Shown here one piece after another: positions 46,201 to 54,795 of a DNA stretch of 64,000 nucleotides. Where the stretch lies: NCBI RefSeq assembly GCF_026965555.1, contig NZ_CP114040.1:310001-374000 (forward strand), given 5' to 3'. The position numbers and the translations under genes are program-made. The first letter of the stretch is position 1, and each line of letters opens with the position of its first letter. The stretch comes from Nannocystis punicea (GTDB taxonomy: Bacteria; Myxococcota_A; Polyangia; Nannocystales; Nannocystaceae). The notes under the pieces are model-generated. The model worked only from the letters and a program-made list of their open reading frames with translations, was not told the origin of the DNA and ran no database searches.

Positions 46201-46514
46201 GTGCCCGCGCGCAGCTGCAGGCCCGCCCGCTTGTTGCCCGCCCCGTAATCCTTGGCGAACACGGTCACGTCCACGGTGCCGGGCGGCAGGTTGGGAATAC
46301 GGTAGAGGCCGCCGACGCCGGTCGTCATCGTGCGCTCGCCCTGGATCTTCTCACCAGTGACGATGACCAGAGCGCCCTCGATGCCCTCGCCGGTGCTCGC
46401 GTCTCGCACGACTCCGACCAGCACCGCGTCGCTCGGCCCGGCCTCGACCGTCGAGACGACCGCCGCCTGTGCAGCCACGGCACCCAAAATGGTGATCCAA
46501 GCACTCCTGCGCAT
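43287..46514 (-). CDS. TonB-dependent receptor, Oar-like
   Basis: A 1075-residue outer-membrane protein. Order: signal peptide (MRRSAWITILGAVAAQAAVVSTVEA), a carboxypeptidase-regulatory-like domain (SDAVLVGVVRDASTG to VDVSLV), a plug-like domain (PGARNDTYG, YYVDGLSV, EEVRIEAGGYMPEHGRSTGG, VINAVTKSGSNEFHG) and a long beta-barrel ending RFGIRLSF with terminal Phe. This matches myxobacterial Oar-type receptors. ATG 46514 has GAGG upstream. The cargo is unknown. It is the first gene of an operon with two downstream genes. Confidence 0.85.
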   Translation of the reverse strand: MRRSAWITILGAVAAQAAVVSTVEAGPSDAVLVGVVRDASTGEGIEGALVIVTGEKIQGERTMTTGVGGLYRIPNLPPGTVDVTVFAKDYGAGNKRAGLQLRAGTTVRVDVSLVRSGTREVIEVNVAAPTIDIGSSATGLSVDREMAQRVPIAIPTGKGAANRSFEAIAEATPGARNDTYGTSIAGTTSPENKYYVDGLSVNDPGFGLNGTGLSMEFLEEVRIEAGGYMPEHGRSTGGVINAVTKSGSNEFHGNVWAYYTPGQLEGRREIARREGDAIITERNLGWIGDAGFDIGGRIIKDKLWFYGGVSIARTVYDLTSSWNRVVVDNDGNAVIDPETKFTATERIAGTTQRFKAQGTTVQALGKLTYSPNKRNTLELLAIYAPSMSGGNGTFGMNAQTGQPETLNLVGDYGALARKYRDNSTDLQFKWNWRDEEGKWNFDTILGWHHQLNQRNAVDGSRVGDTTGLAGTPSVVYRQTNNFYDADGNLLQPGMPGYREFHSLTDLTPLPSGAPAGACDPMTYNFMDPTTMDAQTRTVVCPIRQWTAGGPGLLYDRRLDRLQAREIVTRLARGAGHHVIKFGVDFEYTQYNSNRGYSGNQIYREAANGTNFADFRMYSFLSAPDEANVIRNLNWNVMSTTIGGFIQDSWSIMDKVTLNAGLRYDAQHLFSGDRTLAMALPNQFSPRIGLIWDPTYNGKAKLFANYARFYQSVPLNLADRAGTGEPGLQSFHNAVGPGACSDPLAPGANEPGGACTSDANRLLIGGPTDPDQRWALASAGKTPIDPRLRPQSSDEIVAGGEYEIITDTRLGVQYTHRWIHRAIEDMSRDEAATYFIGNPGYGIAKDFPKARRVYDAAVLFIEKRFAKHWMITGSYTLSWLRGNLAGLFRPETGQLDPNTTSDFDLISLLENRTGYLPGDTRHSFKVFAAGEIVLGNGQLLRLGGALRARSGGPTNYLASHVLYGFDESFVLPRGSGERLPWNFSIDPTIGYTKILRKDLRITISMDVFNVANFQQVLAIDERYTFDEVNPIKGGTVEDLAKATTTAGTPITVNPNFGNPTLYQQPRQFRFGIRLSF

Positions 46515-46661
46515 TTTGCCCTCTTGCCCGGGGTTAGCCGCGAAACGGCCGCGAAATTCAAACGTCACCGTATTCGGACCCCATGGGGGCCCGGGACTGC
46601 GGTTGACAGCGTTCTCGAGAGGCTACGCTTGTACGTACACCCAAGTCGGTGGTTACGCACG

Positions 46662-46691
46662 CACATAGCCTGCCCATCCGCTGCATGTCAA
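46662..46691 (-). promoter_or_regulatory. Promoter of the Oar-like operon
   Basis: On the minus strand TTGACA (46691-46686) and TATGTG (46667-46662) are separated by 18 nt, about 150 nt upstream of ATG 46514. Confidence 0.6.
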
Positions 46692-46848
46692 CACAAACTG
46701 TGAAACCCCAGGCGGGCGTCCTTGGGTCTCTCAATCGGCGGGATGGGGCTGGGTTTACATTGTTGAATTGTGAAGTGGCTAACAAAAATTTCAGTCGGTA
46801 ATGACGCCTGTCACATGTCAGCGGTCACCCTCAATGCAGGGGCTGATT

Positions 46849-46893
46849 GCATGTGCAGGGAAATCTAATGTGCAGGGATTGTATGTGCAGGGA
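46849..46893. repeat. Three spaced copies of GTGCAGGG
   Basis: GTGCAGGG begins at 46853, 46870 and 46885, with ATGCAGGG at 46834. The 15-19 nt spacing places copies on roughly one and a half helical turns. They lie upstream of and facing away from the Oar operon, possibly as a regulator-binding array. Confidence 0.5.
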
Positions 46894-47890
46894 GCGCCGA
46901 GCCGCAGGACCAGAGGCTTCGCGCTCCCGCCCCGGCATTGCGGCGGGCTCAGCGGTCCGCTCGCTCGGTGTCACTATCGCCGCGGCCTCGGGACGGTGCT
47001 GATCGAGGCTGCAGGTGAGACGTGCGCAGCCCGCCGCACATCCGCTCGAGCAGGACCTCGTCCACGGCTCGAGGCGGGACCGCGATGCGGCCGGGACTGC
47101 CGCCCGGCTGTCCGCCGTCGCCGGCGTCTCACGGTCGAGCCAATGGGTGGCGTGCTCGGCGGGCGTCAGGAACACGCCCCACTGCGCCAGCGGGTGCCGA
47201 ACTCGCCGGGCGCCCCTCGAGCCGAGGCTGACGATATAAGGAAGCGGGGCCGAAGAAGGCGAGGGGCCGATAAAGGTCGAGCTTCGTGGGAGCGTCGGGT
47301 GACGGGCTCGGCGAATCGCTGAGCCCGGTGTGTCGAAGGTGTACCCGCAACCGGCCGTGGCCGCCGCCGCCGCTCGATGGGGCGCGGATCACTGCGTAGG
47401 CATCGCCTCGCGTCGAACAGGGGCAGCACCCGAGGCTCGAGGGCCTGCGCAGCGGCCGCTCCGTGGCGCCGGCTCGAACGAGGCGACGTCGCCCGGAGAA
47501 CCCGGCGGCCGGCTCGTCGACGGCGACCTCGGGATAGGTTGCCCGGGCGGGGCGTGCCGGGACGCGTCCGGACCCCGTCCGATGTCGAGGTGTCGGTCCG
47601 ACAGACGTCCGTGGCGGGATCGATGCCGAAGGCGGAGCCGGCCTGCGCGACGACGACGGTGACGAACGCGGCGTCGGTGTCGGCCTGCGCGGCGCGGGTC
47701 GAGCACGAGGGTCGGGAACGATCGCGAGGCGTCCTCGGAGAGCGCCGAGCTCGATGTCCTCGCGCGCGCACGGGGACTCCCGAAATTCAAACGGTCGCGG
47801 CTCGCGGTCTTCGACGGCCGTGGCGGAGCGCTCTCGGGGAGCTCGGCGACGTTCAGGCCGAGGTGGCGCGAGGCCACCGCGCGGGTGCTG
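46894..47890. other. Gene-poor region, possible decayed gene
   Basis: No intact gene is supported. Minus-strand fragments such as VFLTPAEHATHWLDRETPA-like sequence near 47110-47175 and ADTDAAFVTVVVAQAGSAFG near 47610-47690 look protein-like but lie in different frames with no common ORF, so a degraded gene is possible. Confidence 0.3.
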
Positions 47891-49288
47891 TCAGATTCCG
47901 AACTCGGCCAACAAGATCTGCGATCCCTGGTCGTCCGCACCTGTCCCTCCGACCACGTACAGCGAATCGCTGCGAGTCGCCGCGCCGAGCGCCCGCACCT
48001 CGCCCTCGGGCGGGCTCCAGATCACCCGGTCGAGCTCCTCGCCGTCGCGGCCGAGCGTCGTGATCGCCACCGCCCATGTCCCGTCGATCTGGTCGGAGCC
48101 GATCACGCGGAGCCAGCCGCCCGCGTCGATCACCAGGTCGTGGGCCTGCGCCGCCGCTCCCGTGGGCGCCGGCGCCAGCGTCCACACCTTGTCGCCCGCG
48201 AAGTCCCAGCGGCCGATCCACTGCCGGGTGCCCACGCCCAGGCCGCTGCTGTAGCCGGCGACGTAGACCGCCTCGTCGGACGGATCGATCGTCACTCCGC
48301 GCGGCACCGTGGAGTCGGCGCCGTCGTCGCCCCACTCGACCCGGTACACGCTGTCGCCGTCGGGCGCGAACCGCTGGATCGACGCGAACGGGCCGCGCCG
48401 GCCGACCGTGATCAAGTACCCCGAGGGCCCGGTCTCGCAGTCGTATTGCACGTCCTCCAGCAGCCCAGAATACTGGAACCAGTCCTGCCCGCTGAAATCC
48501 GCGTACCGGGTGGTATAGGCCAGATTGGTGCCGGTGAAGTTGTCCATGTACGTGAAATAGCCGCACACGTAGACGTTGCCCTCGGCGTCGACCGCCGCGC
48601 CGTGGCCGACGTCGTCGCGGTGGAACTCGTTGCCGTAGCCGCGCACGTGCAGCTCGTCGCCGCCGGCGCCCCACGTCATCGTCAGCACGTCGTCCCAGCC
48701 GACCGACAGGTCCTGCTTGCCGGTCGCGGTGATGTTGCCCGCCGCGTCGATCGCCACGTCCTCGAATTCGTCGCCCGCGCCGTCCTCACCGTCGAACGTG
48801 CGCTCCCACAGCAGCGCCCCGTCCTCCGCGTGCACGCCCAGCCACGCGTCGCGGTCGTACATCGTCCGCTCGACGTAGCCCACCACCGCCAGCTCGCCCG
48901 CCGGCGTCAGCTGGACGTCGCGCGCCTCGCCGGCCTCGACGAGCTTGTGCCAGCGATAGCTCGGGCTCGTCGGCTGGTCCGTCGCGGTCGTCGTCTCGTT
49001 CGTGGTGGCCCCGCTGGCGCCGGAGCTCGCAGTCTCGCCCGTGCTGGTGCTGCCGGCCCCCTCGGTCGGCGTCGCAGCGCTCGTCCCGGTCGTCGCCGGC
49101 TCGCCGGTCTCGTCGGGCTCCGCCTGGCACCATCCGGCCACGCACACCAGCCCGGCCGCGCACCCGCCCCCGGCGTCGCACGGGCAGCCGTCGCTGCCGG
49201 CCGCACACTCGTCGCCGCCGCCGGAGTTGCAGGTCGCGGCGATCAACGCCGAGAAGAGTCCCAGGACGACGGCCCGCGATGCGCTCAT
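47891..49288 (-). CDS. Lipoprotein with beta-propeller-like repeats
   Basis: A 465-residue exported protein. Signal MSASRAVVLGLFSALIAATC with lipobox IAATC, a Cys-rich segment (DECAAGSDGCPCDAGGGC to CVAGWCQ), a Thr/Ser/Gly linker of about 40 residues, and then six or so repeated units with DAAGN, VYVAGY or similar (AIDAAGNITATG, AVDAEGNVYVCGYF, TIDPSDEAVYVAGY), as in SBBP-repeat beta-propellers. The start ATG 49288 has GAGG 8 nt upstream; ATG 49297 is an alternative. It is divergent from the next gene with 220 nt between. Ligand unknown. Confidence 0.75.
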   Translation of the reverse strand: MSASRAVVLGLFSALIAATCNSGGGDECAAGSDGCPCDAGGGCAAGLVCVAGWCQAEPDETGEPATTGTSAATPTEGAGSTSTGETASSGASGATTNETTTATDQPTSPSYRWHKLVEAGEARDVQLTPAGELAVVGYVERTMYDRDAWLGVHAEDGALLWERTFDGEDGAGDEFEDVAIDAAGNITATGKQDLSVGWDDVLTMTWGAGGDELHVRGYGNEFHRDDVGHGAAVDAEGNVYVCGYFTYMDNFTGTNLAYTTRYADFSGQDWFQYSGLLEDVQYDCETGPSGYLITVGRRGPFASIQRFAPDGDSVYRVEWGDDGADSTVPRGVTIDPSDEAVYVAGYSSGLGVGTRQWIGRWDFAGDKVWTLAPAPTGAAAQAHDLVIDAGGWLRVIGSDQIDGTWAVAITTLGRDGEELDRVIWSPPEGEVRALGAATRSDSLYVVGGTGADDQGSQILLAEFGI

Positions 49289-49508
49289 GCGCCGCATCCT
49301 CGCACAGCCGACCATCACCTCTGCGGGGGACGGGCGAAGAAACATCACCGCCGAGGATCCACGACGTGCCCCCCGGTGCACCCCGACCTGACTCGGGCTT
49401 GCCTGGAACAGCCACGAGGTTCCGGCTCCAGCGAGCCGGCGACGAGCTGCCCCGAGAGACACCCGCACGAGCGGTGCACCGCGACCGGGCGTGGCACACT
49501 CGCCCGCA

Positions 49509-51230
49509 ATGCGCGCCGCCAGCCTCGCCCTCCTCGCCCTCAGCCTCGTCCCGGCCTGCAACGACGAGGGCACCGGTCTGTGCGCCGCCGACGGCAGCGG
49601 CTGCGCCTGCAAGGCCGACACCGACTGCGGGCCCGGCCTCCACTGCTACAAGGACCGCTGCCTGCCCGAGGCCGACAGCACCGGCGCCGCGAGCTCCGGC
49701 GACGGCACCGCCAGCGACGGCGCCGCCCCGACCACCACCGAGCCCGGCGCCACCGCCAGCACGACCTCCGAGGACATGTCCACCGGGACAGGTCCCATGG
49801 ACCAGACGATCTGCCACGACCTCGACGCAGTGGTCGAGCCGGGCGCGTTCGCCGGCCTGGAGGACACCATCGAGCTCGCCGGCGGGCAGGCGATCGCGGC
49901 GGTGCGGGTCGAGGTGGAGGTGCGAACCCCCGACGCCGCCCAGCTCGACCTCACCCTCGCCGGCGCCCAGAAATTCACCGCTCTCTACACCGGGGGCCAG
50001 TGCGACCAGGGCCCCGACGTGCGCGCGACCTTCGACGCCGCCGGCGGCCAGGCGATCGGCGACACCTGTCCCGAAGGACAGGGTATCACCGGCACGGTGC
50101 AGCCCGACGGCGACCTCGGCGTGTTCGCGGGCCGCGACACCGGCGGCCCGTGGACGTTGCGAGTCCGCGACCTCGGCTTCTCCGAGGACGAGGTCGTGCT
50201 GGAGCGCTGGTGCGTGCACGTCGACGCGATGCCCGGGCCCGTCGACGCCGACAAGACCGAGGGCGACGCGATCTGGCTGCGCCCCAAGTCGCTCGGCGAC
50301 GCCAGCCTGCGGATCTTCGGCGCCTGGGCCCACGACGAGGCGCGCGACGTGGTGGTCGGCTTCGGCGGCTGCCTGCAGGTCGGCCAGCCGTACTCCTGCC
50401 TGCCCACCCCGGGCGATTACAAGATGACCGTCGAGTGGGACGGCGTCGAATGGCGAGACATCGACACCGCCGGCCACCCCGGCGGCTTCGGCCATCACAT
50501 GGCCGCGATGGCCTACGACCCGCTCGCCGGCGAGGTCGTGCTGTTCGGCGGCTACCCCGACTCCGGCTTCGCTCCGCCGCTCGCCGAGACCTGGACCTAC
50601 GAGGGCAGCGCATGGACGCAGCGCACGCCCGCGCACAGCCCCACCGCGCGCGCCGGGCACACGATGGTCTGGGACCCCGCGCATTCGCAGATCGTCGTCT
50701 ACGGCGGTCACGACGAGCTCGCGCAGACGGTCATGGCCGACCTCTGGGCCTGGGACGGCAGCGACTGGAGCGAGCTGCCCAGCGCCGGCGGACCCGGCGC
50801 GCGCCACCACCACGCAGCCACCTGGAACCCCGTCCTCGGTCGCATGATGGTATTCGGCGGCTGGCCCGACCCCGGCTATCCCAATCTGGACGGCAGCGCG
50901 CAGCTCTGGTCCTACGACCCCGGCAGCGGCGCCTGGCAACAGCACGAGGACGCGCCCGTCGGCATCGGCGCCAGCCAGATCGTCCACGACGGCGTGCGCG
51001 ACCGAATCATCATGTTCGGCGGCCGCTCCGGCACGCTCGGCGACAGCGACTACGAGACCTACGAATGGGACGGGACCACCTGGACCGCCCTCCTCCGCCC
51101 GGTCTGGGAGCCCGACGCCCGCTTCGGCCACGGGATGCTGTGGCTGCCCACCCGCGGCGTCACGTTCCTCTACGGCGGGCGGTTCAATCAATCCGCGCAG
51201 GACACCTGGTACTACACGCCGGTGCCGTGA
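49509..51230 (+). CDS. Lipoprotein with P-domain-like and Kelch repeats
   Basis: A 573-residue exported protein. Signal MRAASLALLALSLVPAC, a Cys-rich segment (CAADGSGCACKADTDCGPG), a Ser/Thr/Ala linker, then a region around 100-230 with DLDLTLAGA-like strands and GPWTLRVRDL that resembles the P/Homo-B domain of proprotein convertases. The C-terminal half has Kelch-like units (VVLFGGYPDSGF, TWTYEGSAW, QIVVYGGHDEL, MMVFGGWPDPG, IIMFGGRSG). Two palindromes are translated in frame (49771-49800 as EDMSTGTGPM and 50064-50083 as DTCPEGQG). CACACT lies 8 nt before ATG 49509. Confidence 0.75.
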   Translation: MRAASLALLALSLVPACNDEGTGLCAADGSGCACKADTDCGPGLHCYKDRCLPEADSTGAASSGDGTASDGAAPTTTEPGATASTTSEDMSTGTGPMDQTICHDLDAVVEPGAFAGLEDTIELAGGQAIAAVRVEVEVRTPDAAQLDLTLAGAQKFTALYTGGQCDQGPDVRATFDAAGGQAIGDTCPEGQGITGTVQPDGDLGVFAGRDTGGPWTLRVRDLGFSEDEVVLERWCVHVDAMPGPVDADKTEGDAIWLRPKSLGDASLRIFGAWAHDEARDVVVGFGGCLQVGQPYSCLPTPGDYKMTVEWDGVEWRDIDTAGHPGGFGHHMAAMAYDPLAGEVVLFGGYPDSGFAPPLAETWTYEGSAWTQRTPAHSPTARAGHTMVWDPAHSQIVVYGGHDELAQTVMADLWAWDGSDWSELPSAGGPGARHHHAATWNPVLGRMMVFGGWPDPGYPNLDGSAQLWSYDPGSGAWQQHEDAPVGIGASQIVHDGVRDRIIMFGGRSGTLGDSDYETYEWDGTTWTALLRPVWEPDARFGHGMLWLPTRGVTFLYGGRFNQSAQDTWYYTPVP

Positions 51231-51255
51231 CGGGACGATGGCGAAGGCCGCGGTG

Positions 51256-51810
51256 CTACCATTCGTGGGTGCGGGCCTCGGCCTCGTCGCAGAATCCGCA
51301 GGCCGGATCGCCGCGATAGTCGCCGTCGCGGACGTACTCGATCATGTAGTCGACGGCGGTCAGGGGCGCGTCGTCGCGGCGGATGGCGATCGTCACCTGG
51401 GGCGGCCCGCGCGTCTCGCTGTAGCTGCCATCGGCCTCGCTACCGGAGGTATCGGCGATCCGGAGGTAAAAGCCGCCGACTGGGCTTGTGGGAGCCCACT
51501 CGTCGGGGTCGGCCTGCGCCAGGCTCAGCTCCAGCGACCACGCGACCTCGCCGCTGACGCGGATCGGCTCGCCGCAGTCGCTGTCCTCGTAGGTCGCGCC
51601 GACCTGGCAGTCGATCGTGTAGCTGTCGTCCTCGAGCGTGACGGTGAGCACGTACGCGCCCGGGGTCAGGGTCGCGTCCCCGGCGGGGCGGCCCGTCCAT
51701 TCGAAGCCGCCTGCGCAGCCGACGTCGTTACAGGCCTGGACGCAGGCGGTGGTCGCCGTGGTGACGCCGACGGCGGCGGCGCAAGTCAGGAGGACGAGCC
51801 GTCGGAGCAT
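51256..51810 (-). CDS. Exported Cys-rich protein of unknown function
   Basis: A 184-residue product. Signal peptide MLRRLVLLTCAAAVGVTTATTAC, then CVQACNDVGC, a beta-sandwich-like domain (PGAYVLTVTLEDDSYTIDCQV, VAWSLELSLAQ) and a C-terminal CGFCDEAEARTHEW. ATG 51810 was preferred to ATG 51825 because TATGCT lies 10 nt upstream on this strand. It is convergent with the Kelch lipoprotein gene. Confidence 0.55.
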   Translation of the reverse strand: MLRRLVLLTCAAAVGVTTATTACVQACNDVGCAGGFEWTGRPAGDATLTPGAYVLTVTLEDDSYTIDCQVGATYEDSDCGEPIRVSGEVAWSLELSLAQADPDEWAPTSPVGGFYLRIADTSGSEADGSYSETRGPPQVTIAIRRDDAPLTAVDYMIEYVRDGDYRGDPACGFCDEAEARTHEW

Positions 51811-52097
51811 GATCGATGCGAGCATACGGCCGGAGTAACCGCCGGCCCCGGAAAAATTGCGCGGTACGTCCCGTCCGGGCGAGATGCATCGTGAGAGCGG
51901 CCCAAGGCCGGGGAACGGCGTGCGGGCTCACGCGCGCCCACGGACCCGGCGCCGGAGGCAGGAGCGCTGCTGCGTCGCGCTCGCCGCCGGCGGCGACTGC
52001 CGTGAGTTGCGTCGCGCGTTCGCTGACCCGGGGAGCGGCCGCTGTGGTAACTTCCGCCGGCGATGACTGGACAGCGCCTCGTGGGCCGCGTCGGAGC

Positions 52098-52103
52098 TAT
52101 GAT
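52098..52103 (+). promoter_or_regulatory. -10-like box upstream of proB
   Basis: TATGAT at 52098-52103, 39 nt before the ATG of proB. No -35 box at suitable distance is clear. The gap 51826-52142 otherwise shows nothing. Confidence 0.4.
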
Positions 52104-52142
52104 CATTGTCGGCGCAGGCGCGGGGTGCGAGAGGGCGGTGCG

Positions 52143-53306
52143 ATGAATCGGCGGGACGTGGCCGCGGCGCGGCGGATCGTGATCAAGCTCGGGACCGGGG
52201 TCGTGACCCATCCGGAGGCCGGGCTGGCGCTCGGGCGGCTCTCGAGCCTGGTCGAGGCCGCGTGCGACCTGCACCGCCAGGGGCGCGAGGTGATCGTGGT
52301 CAGCAGCGGCGCGGTCGGGATGGGCCAGCGCGTGCTCGGCCTGGCCAAGAGGCCAGATTCGCTGGGGCTCCGCCAGGCCTGCGCGGCGGTCGGGCAGGGC
52401 CACCTGATGGCGCTCTACACCCAGCTGTTCGGCCAGCTCGGGGTCAAGGCGGCCCAGGTGCTGCTGATCCAGGAGGACCTGGCCGACCGCGACCGGGCGC
52501 TGTGCGTGCGCACCACGCTGATGCGCCTGCTCGAGCTCGGGGTGGTGCCGATCCTCAACGAGAACGACAGCGTCAGCGTGCGCGAGCTGATCGAGTACCG
52601 CCGCGGCCAGGGCGCCTCCGGGCCGGCGCTCGAGTTCGGCGACAACGACGGCCTGTCGGCCCGCGTGGCGGTGGCGATCGACGCCGACCTCCTGGTCATC
52701 CTCACCGACGTCGACGGGCTCTACACCGCCAACCCGCGCACCGACCCCGAGGCGCGGCGGATCGGCGAGCTCGCCGACGTCAGCGAGGAGGCGCTGGCGC
52801 GCACGGCCGGGACCTCCGCCGGCGGCACCGGCGGGATGACGAGCAAGCTCGAGGCGGCTCGCCTGGCCAGCAAGGCCGGCATCGGCGTCCTCATCACCAG
52901 CGGCCACCTGCCCGGCGCGCTGGTGGCCGCCCTGGCCGGCGAGGACCGCGGGACCTACGTGCCGCCGGCCCAGCGGCGCTCGGCTCATCGGCGCCAGATC
53001 GCCTCGGGCGGGCCGGCGCGAGGCGGCCTGGTCGTCAACGACGGCGCGATCGCGGCGCTGCGCGAGCGCAAGGCCTCGCTGCTGCCGATCGGTCTGGTCC
53101 ACGTCGACGGCGAGTTCGCCCGCGGCGAGCTGGTGGAGCTCCGCGACGGCAGCGGCCGCGTGCACGGCCGTGGGCTCGTCAACTACTCGTCCGAGGAGTG
53201 CCGCCGGCTGGTCGGCCGCCACAGCAGCGAGATCGCCAGCATCCTCGGCTTCTGCGGCTACGACGCGGTGGTCGGCCGCGACAACCTGGCGCTGTCCGAG
53301 GTCTGA
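52143..53306 (+). CDS. proB: Glutamate 5-kinase
   Basis: First step of proline synthesis: phosphorylates glutamate with ATP. The 387-residue protein has the amino acid kinase domain (VIKLGTGVVT, VVSSGAVGMG, PILNENDSVSV, FGDNDGLSARVA, ILTDVDGLYTANP, GTGGMTSKLEAA) and a C-terminal PUA domain (about 290-385). GAGAGGG lies 5-12 nt before ATG 52143. The proA gene follows, separated by palindromic elements. Confidence 0.95.
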   Translation: MNRRDVAAARRIVIKLGTGVVTHPEAGLALGRLSSLVEAACDLHRQGREVIVVSSGAVGMGQRVLGLAKRPDSLGLRQACAAVGQGHLMALYTQLFGQLGVKAAQVLLIQEDLADRDRALCVRTTLMRLLELGVVPILNENDSVSVRELIEYRRGQGASGPALEFGDNDGLSARVAVAIDADLLVILTDVDGLYTANPRTDPEARRIGELADVSEEALARTAGTSAGGTGGMTSKLEAARLASKAGIGVLITSGHLPGALVAALAGEDRGTYVPPAQRRSAHRRQIASGGPARGGLVVNDGAIAALRERKASLLPIGLVHVDGEFARGELVELRDGSGRVHGRGLVNYSSEECRRLVGRHSSEIASILGFCGYDAVVGRDNLALSEV

Positions 53307-53316
53307 CGATGATTCT

Positions 53317-53500
53317 TTTGGATAGGTCGATCGGGACATGTTCCCCAGGACAGAGCAGAGAGCAGGTCGTCCTCGGCCGATCACTCGGCGTCGGCCGAGG
53401 GATGAGAATGTATTCTTGGACAGGTCGATCAGGGCATGTTCCCAAGAACATGGTGGGTAGGACATGACGCAAGCGACAGGTCATGAGGGACAGGTGGACG
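53317..53500. repeat. Duplicated palindromes between proB and proA
   Basis: Two related copies of about 40 nt, built on GGA.AGGTCGATC.GGGCATGTTCCC, occur at 53318-53355 and 53412-53450. A further copy (53460-53500) contains the proA start codon. Half-site spacing matches the dispersed palindrome of this genome. Confidence 0.7.
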
Positions 53501-54795
53501 TGCGGGCCCTGGCGCTGGCGGCCCGGGCGGCCGGGCGGCAGCTGGCGGCGCTGAGCGGGCCGGCCCGGGCGGCGCTCCTGCGCGACGTGGCGGCGGCGCT
53601 GTCCGACCCGGGCGAGCGCGAGCGCCTGCTGGCCGCCAACGCGGCCGACGTGGCGGCGGCGCGGGCCGCAGCCGCCGCGGGCGAGCTCGACCCGGCGCGC
53701 CTCAAGCGGCTCGGCCTCGACGCGGCCAAGCTCGACAGCGTGGCCGACGGGCTCGCTCAGCTGGCGGCGACGCCGGAGCTGCTGGGGCGGCCTCGCCTGC
53801 GCCGCGAGCTCGACGACGGCCTGGTGCTCGAGCAGGTGCCGAGCCCGCTGGGGCTGGTGGGCGTGGTGTTCGAGGCCAGGCCCGACGCGGCGCCGCAGAT
53901 CGGCGGGCTGTGCCTGAAGAGCGGCAACGCGGCGCTGCTGAAGGGCGGCAGCGAGGCGCGCGAGAGCAACCGGGCGCTGGTCGAACTCATGCAGCGGGCG
54001 CTGCAGCGCCACGGCGTCGCGCCGGCGGCGATCACGTTGCTCGAGCAGCGCGAGGACATCACTGCGATGCTGGCGCTCGACGGAGTGCTCGACCTGGTCA
54101 TCGCCCGCGGCGGCCACGAGTTCGTGCGCCACGTCCAGCGCAGCACCCGGATCGCGGTGATGGGCCACGCCGAGGGCGTGTGCCACCTCTTCGTCCACGC
54201 CTCGGCCGACCCGAAGATGGCGGCGACGATCGCGGTCGACGCCAAGTGCGGCTATCCGGCGGCGTGCAACGCGATCGAGGCGCTGCTGTGGGAGAGCGGG
54301 GCCGAGGCGGCGCTCGACGCCTGCGTGGCGGCGCTGCGCGAGCGCGGGGTGGAGCTGCGCGGGTGCGATCGGACCCGGGCGCGTCACCCGGAGCTGGCGG
54401 CCGCGAGTGAGAAAGATTGGGGCCACGAGTACGGGGCATTGGTGCTGGCGATCCGGCGCGTCGAGGATGAAGCGGACGCGCTCGCCCACATCGACCGATA
54501 CGGGTCGAAGCACACCGAGGCGATCGTCGCCGGCGATTCGGCGGCCGCCGAGAGGTTCCTCGCGGCGGTCGACGCCGCCGACGTATTCTGGAACGCGAGC
54601 ACCCGCTTCGCCGACGGTTATCGCTTCGGGCTCGGCGCAGAGGTCGGGATCTCGACGGGCAAACTGCATGCTCGCGGGCCGGTCGGCGCCGAGGGCCTGC
54701 TGACCTACCGCTGGCTGCTGCGCGGCCACGGGCAGGTCGCCGGCGATTATGGCCCCGGCAAGCGACGCTTCACACATCGCGACCTCGAACCCTGA
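53464..54795 (+). CDS. proA: Gamma-glutamyl phosphate reductase
   Basis: Second step of proline synthesis: reduces glutamyl phosphate with NADPH. The 443-residue protein has the aldehyde dehydrogenase fold: VFEARPDAAPQIGGLCLKSGNAALLKGG, TAMLALDGVLDLVIARGG, the catalytic Cys in YPAACNAIE (about 267), and a C-terminal STRFADGYRFGLGAEVGIST. ATG 53464 is part of a dispersed palindrome, and the first ten codons (MTQATGHEGQ) are also palindrome-derived, so the native start may have been replaced. Confidence 0.95.
   Translation: MTQATGHEGQVDVRALALAARAAGRQLAALSGPARAALLRDVAAALSDPGERERLLAANAADVAAARAAAAAGELDPARLKRLGLDAAKLDSVADGLAQLAATPELLGRPRLRRELDDGLVLEQVPSPLGLVGVVFEARPDAAPQIGGLCLKSGNAALLKGGSEARESNRALVELMQRALQRHGVAPAAITLLEQREDITAMLALDGVLDLVIARGGHEFVRHVQRSTRIAVMGHAEGVCHLFVHASADPKMAATIAVDAKCGYPAACNAIEALLWESGAEAALDACVAALRERGVELRGCDRTRARHPELAAASEKDWGHEYGALVLAIRRVEDEADALAHIDRYGSKHTEAIVAGDSAAAERFLAAVDAADVFWNASTRFADGYRFGLGAEVGISTGKLHARGPVGAEGLLTYRWLLRGHGQVAGDYGPGKRRFTHRDLEP

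Noticed and set aside
42477..46703. Very long plus-strand frame (1408 codons) opposite the TonB receptor operon
   Set aside because: Antisense to a well-supported operon; the high-GC third-position bias leaves the antisense frame free of stops.
46801..47322. 173-codon plus-strand ORF
   Set aside because: Arg/Gly/Pro-rich without domain features, covers the GTGCAGGG repeats, and has no ribosome-binding site.
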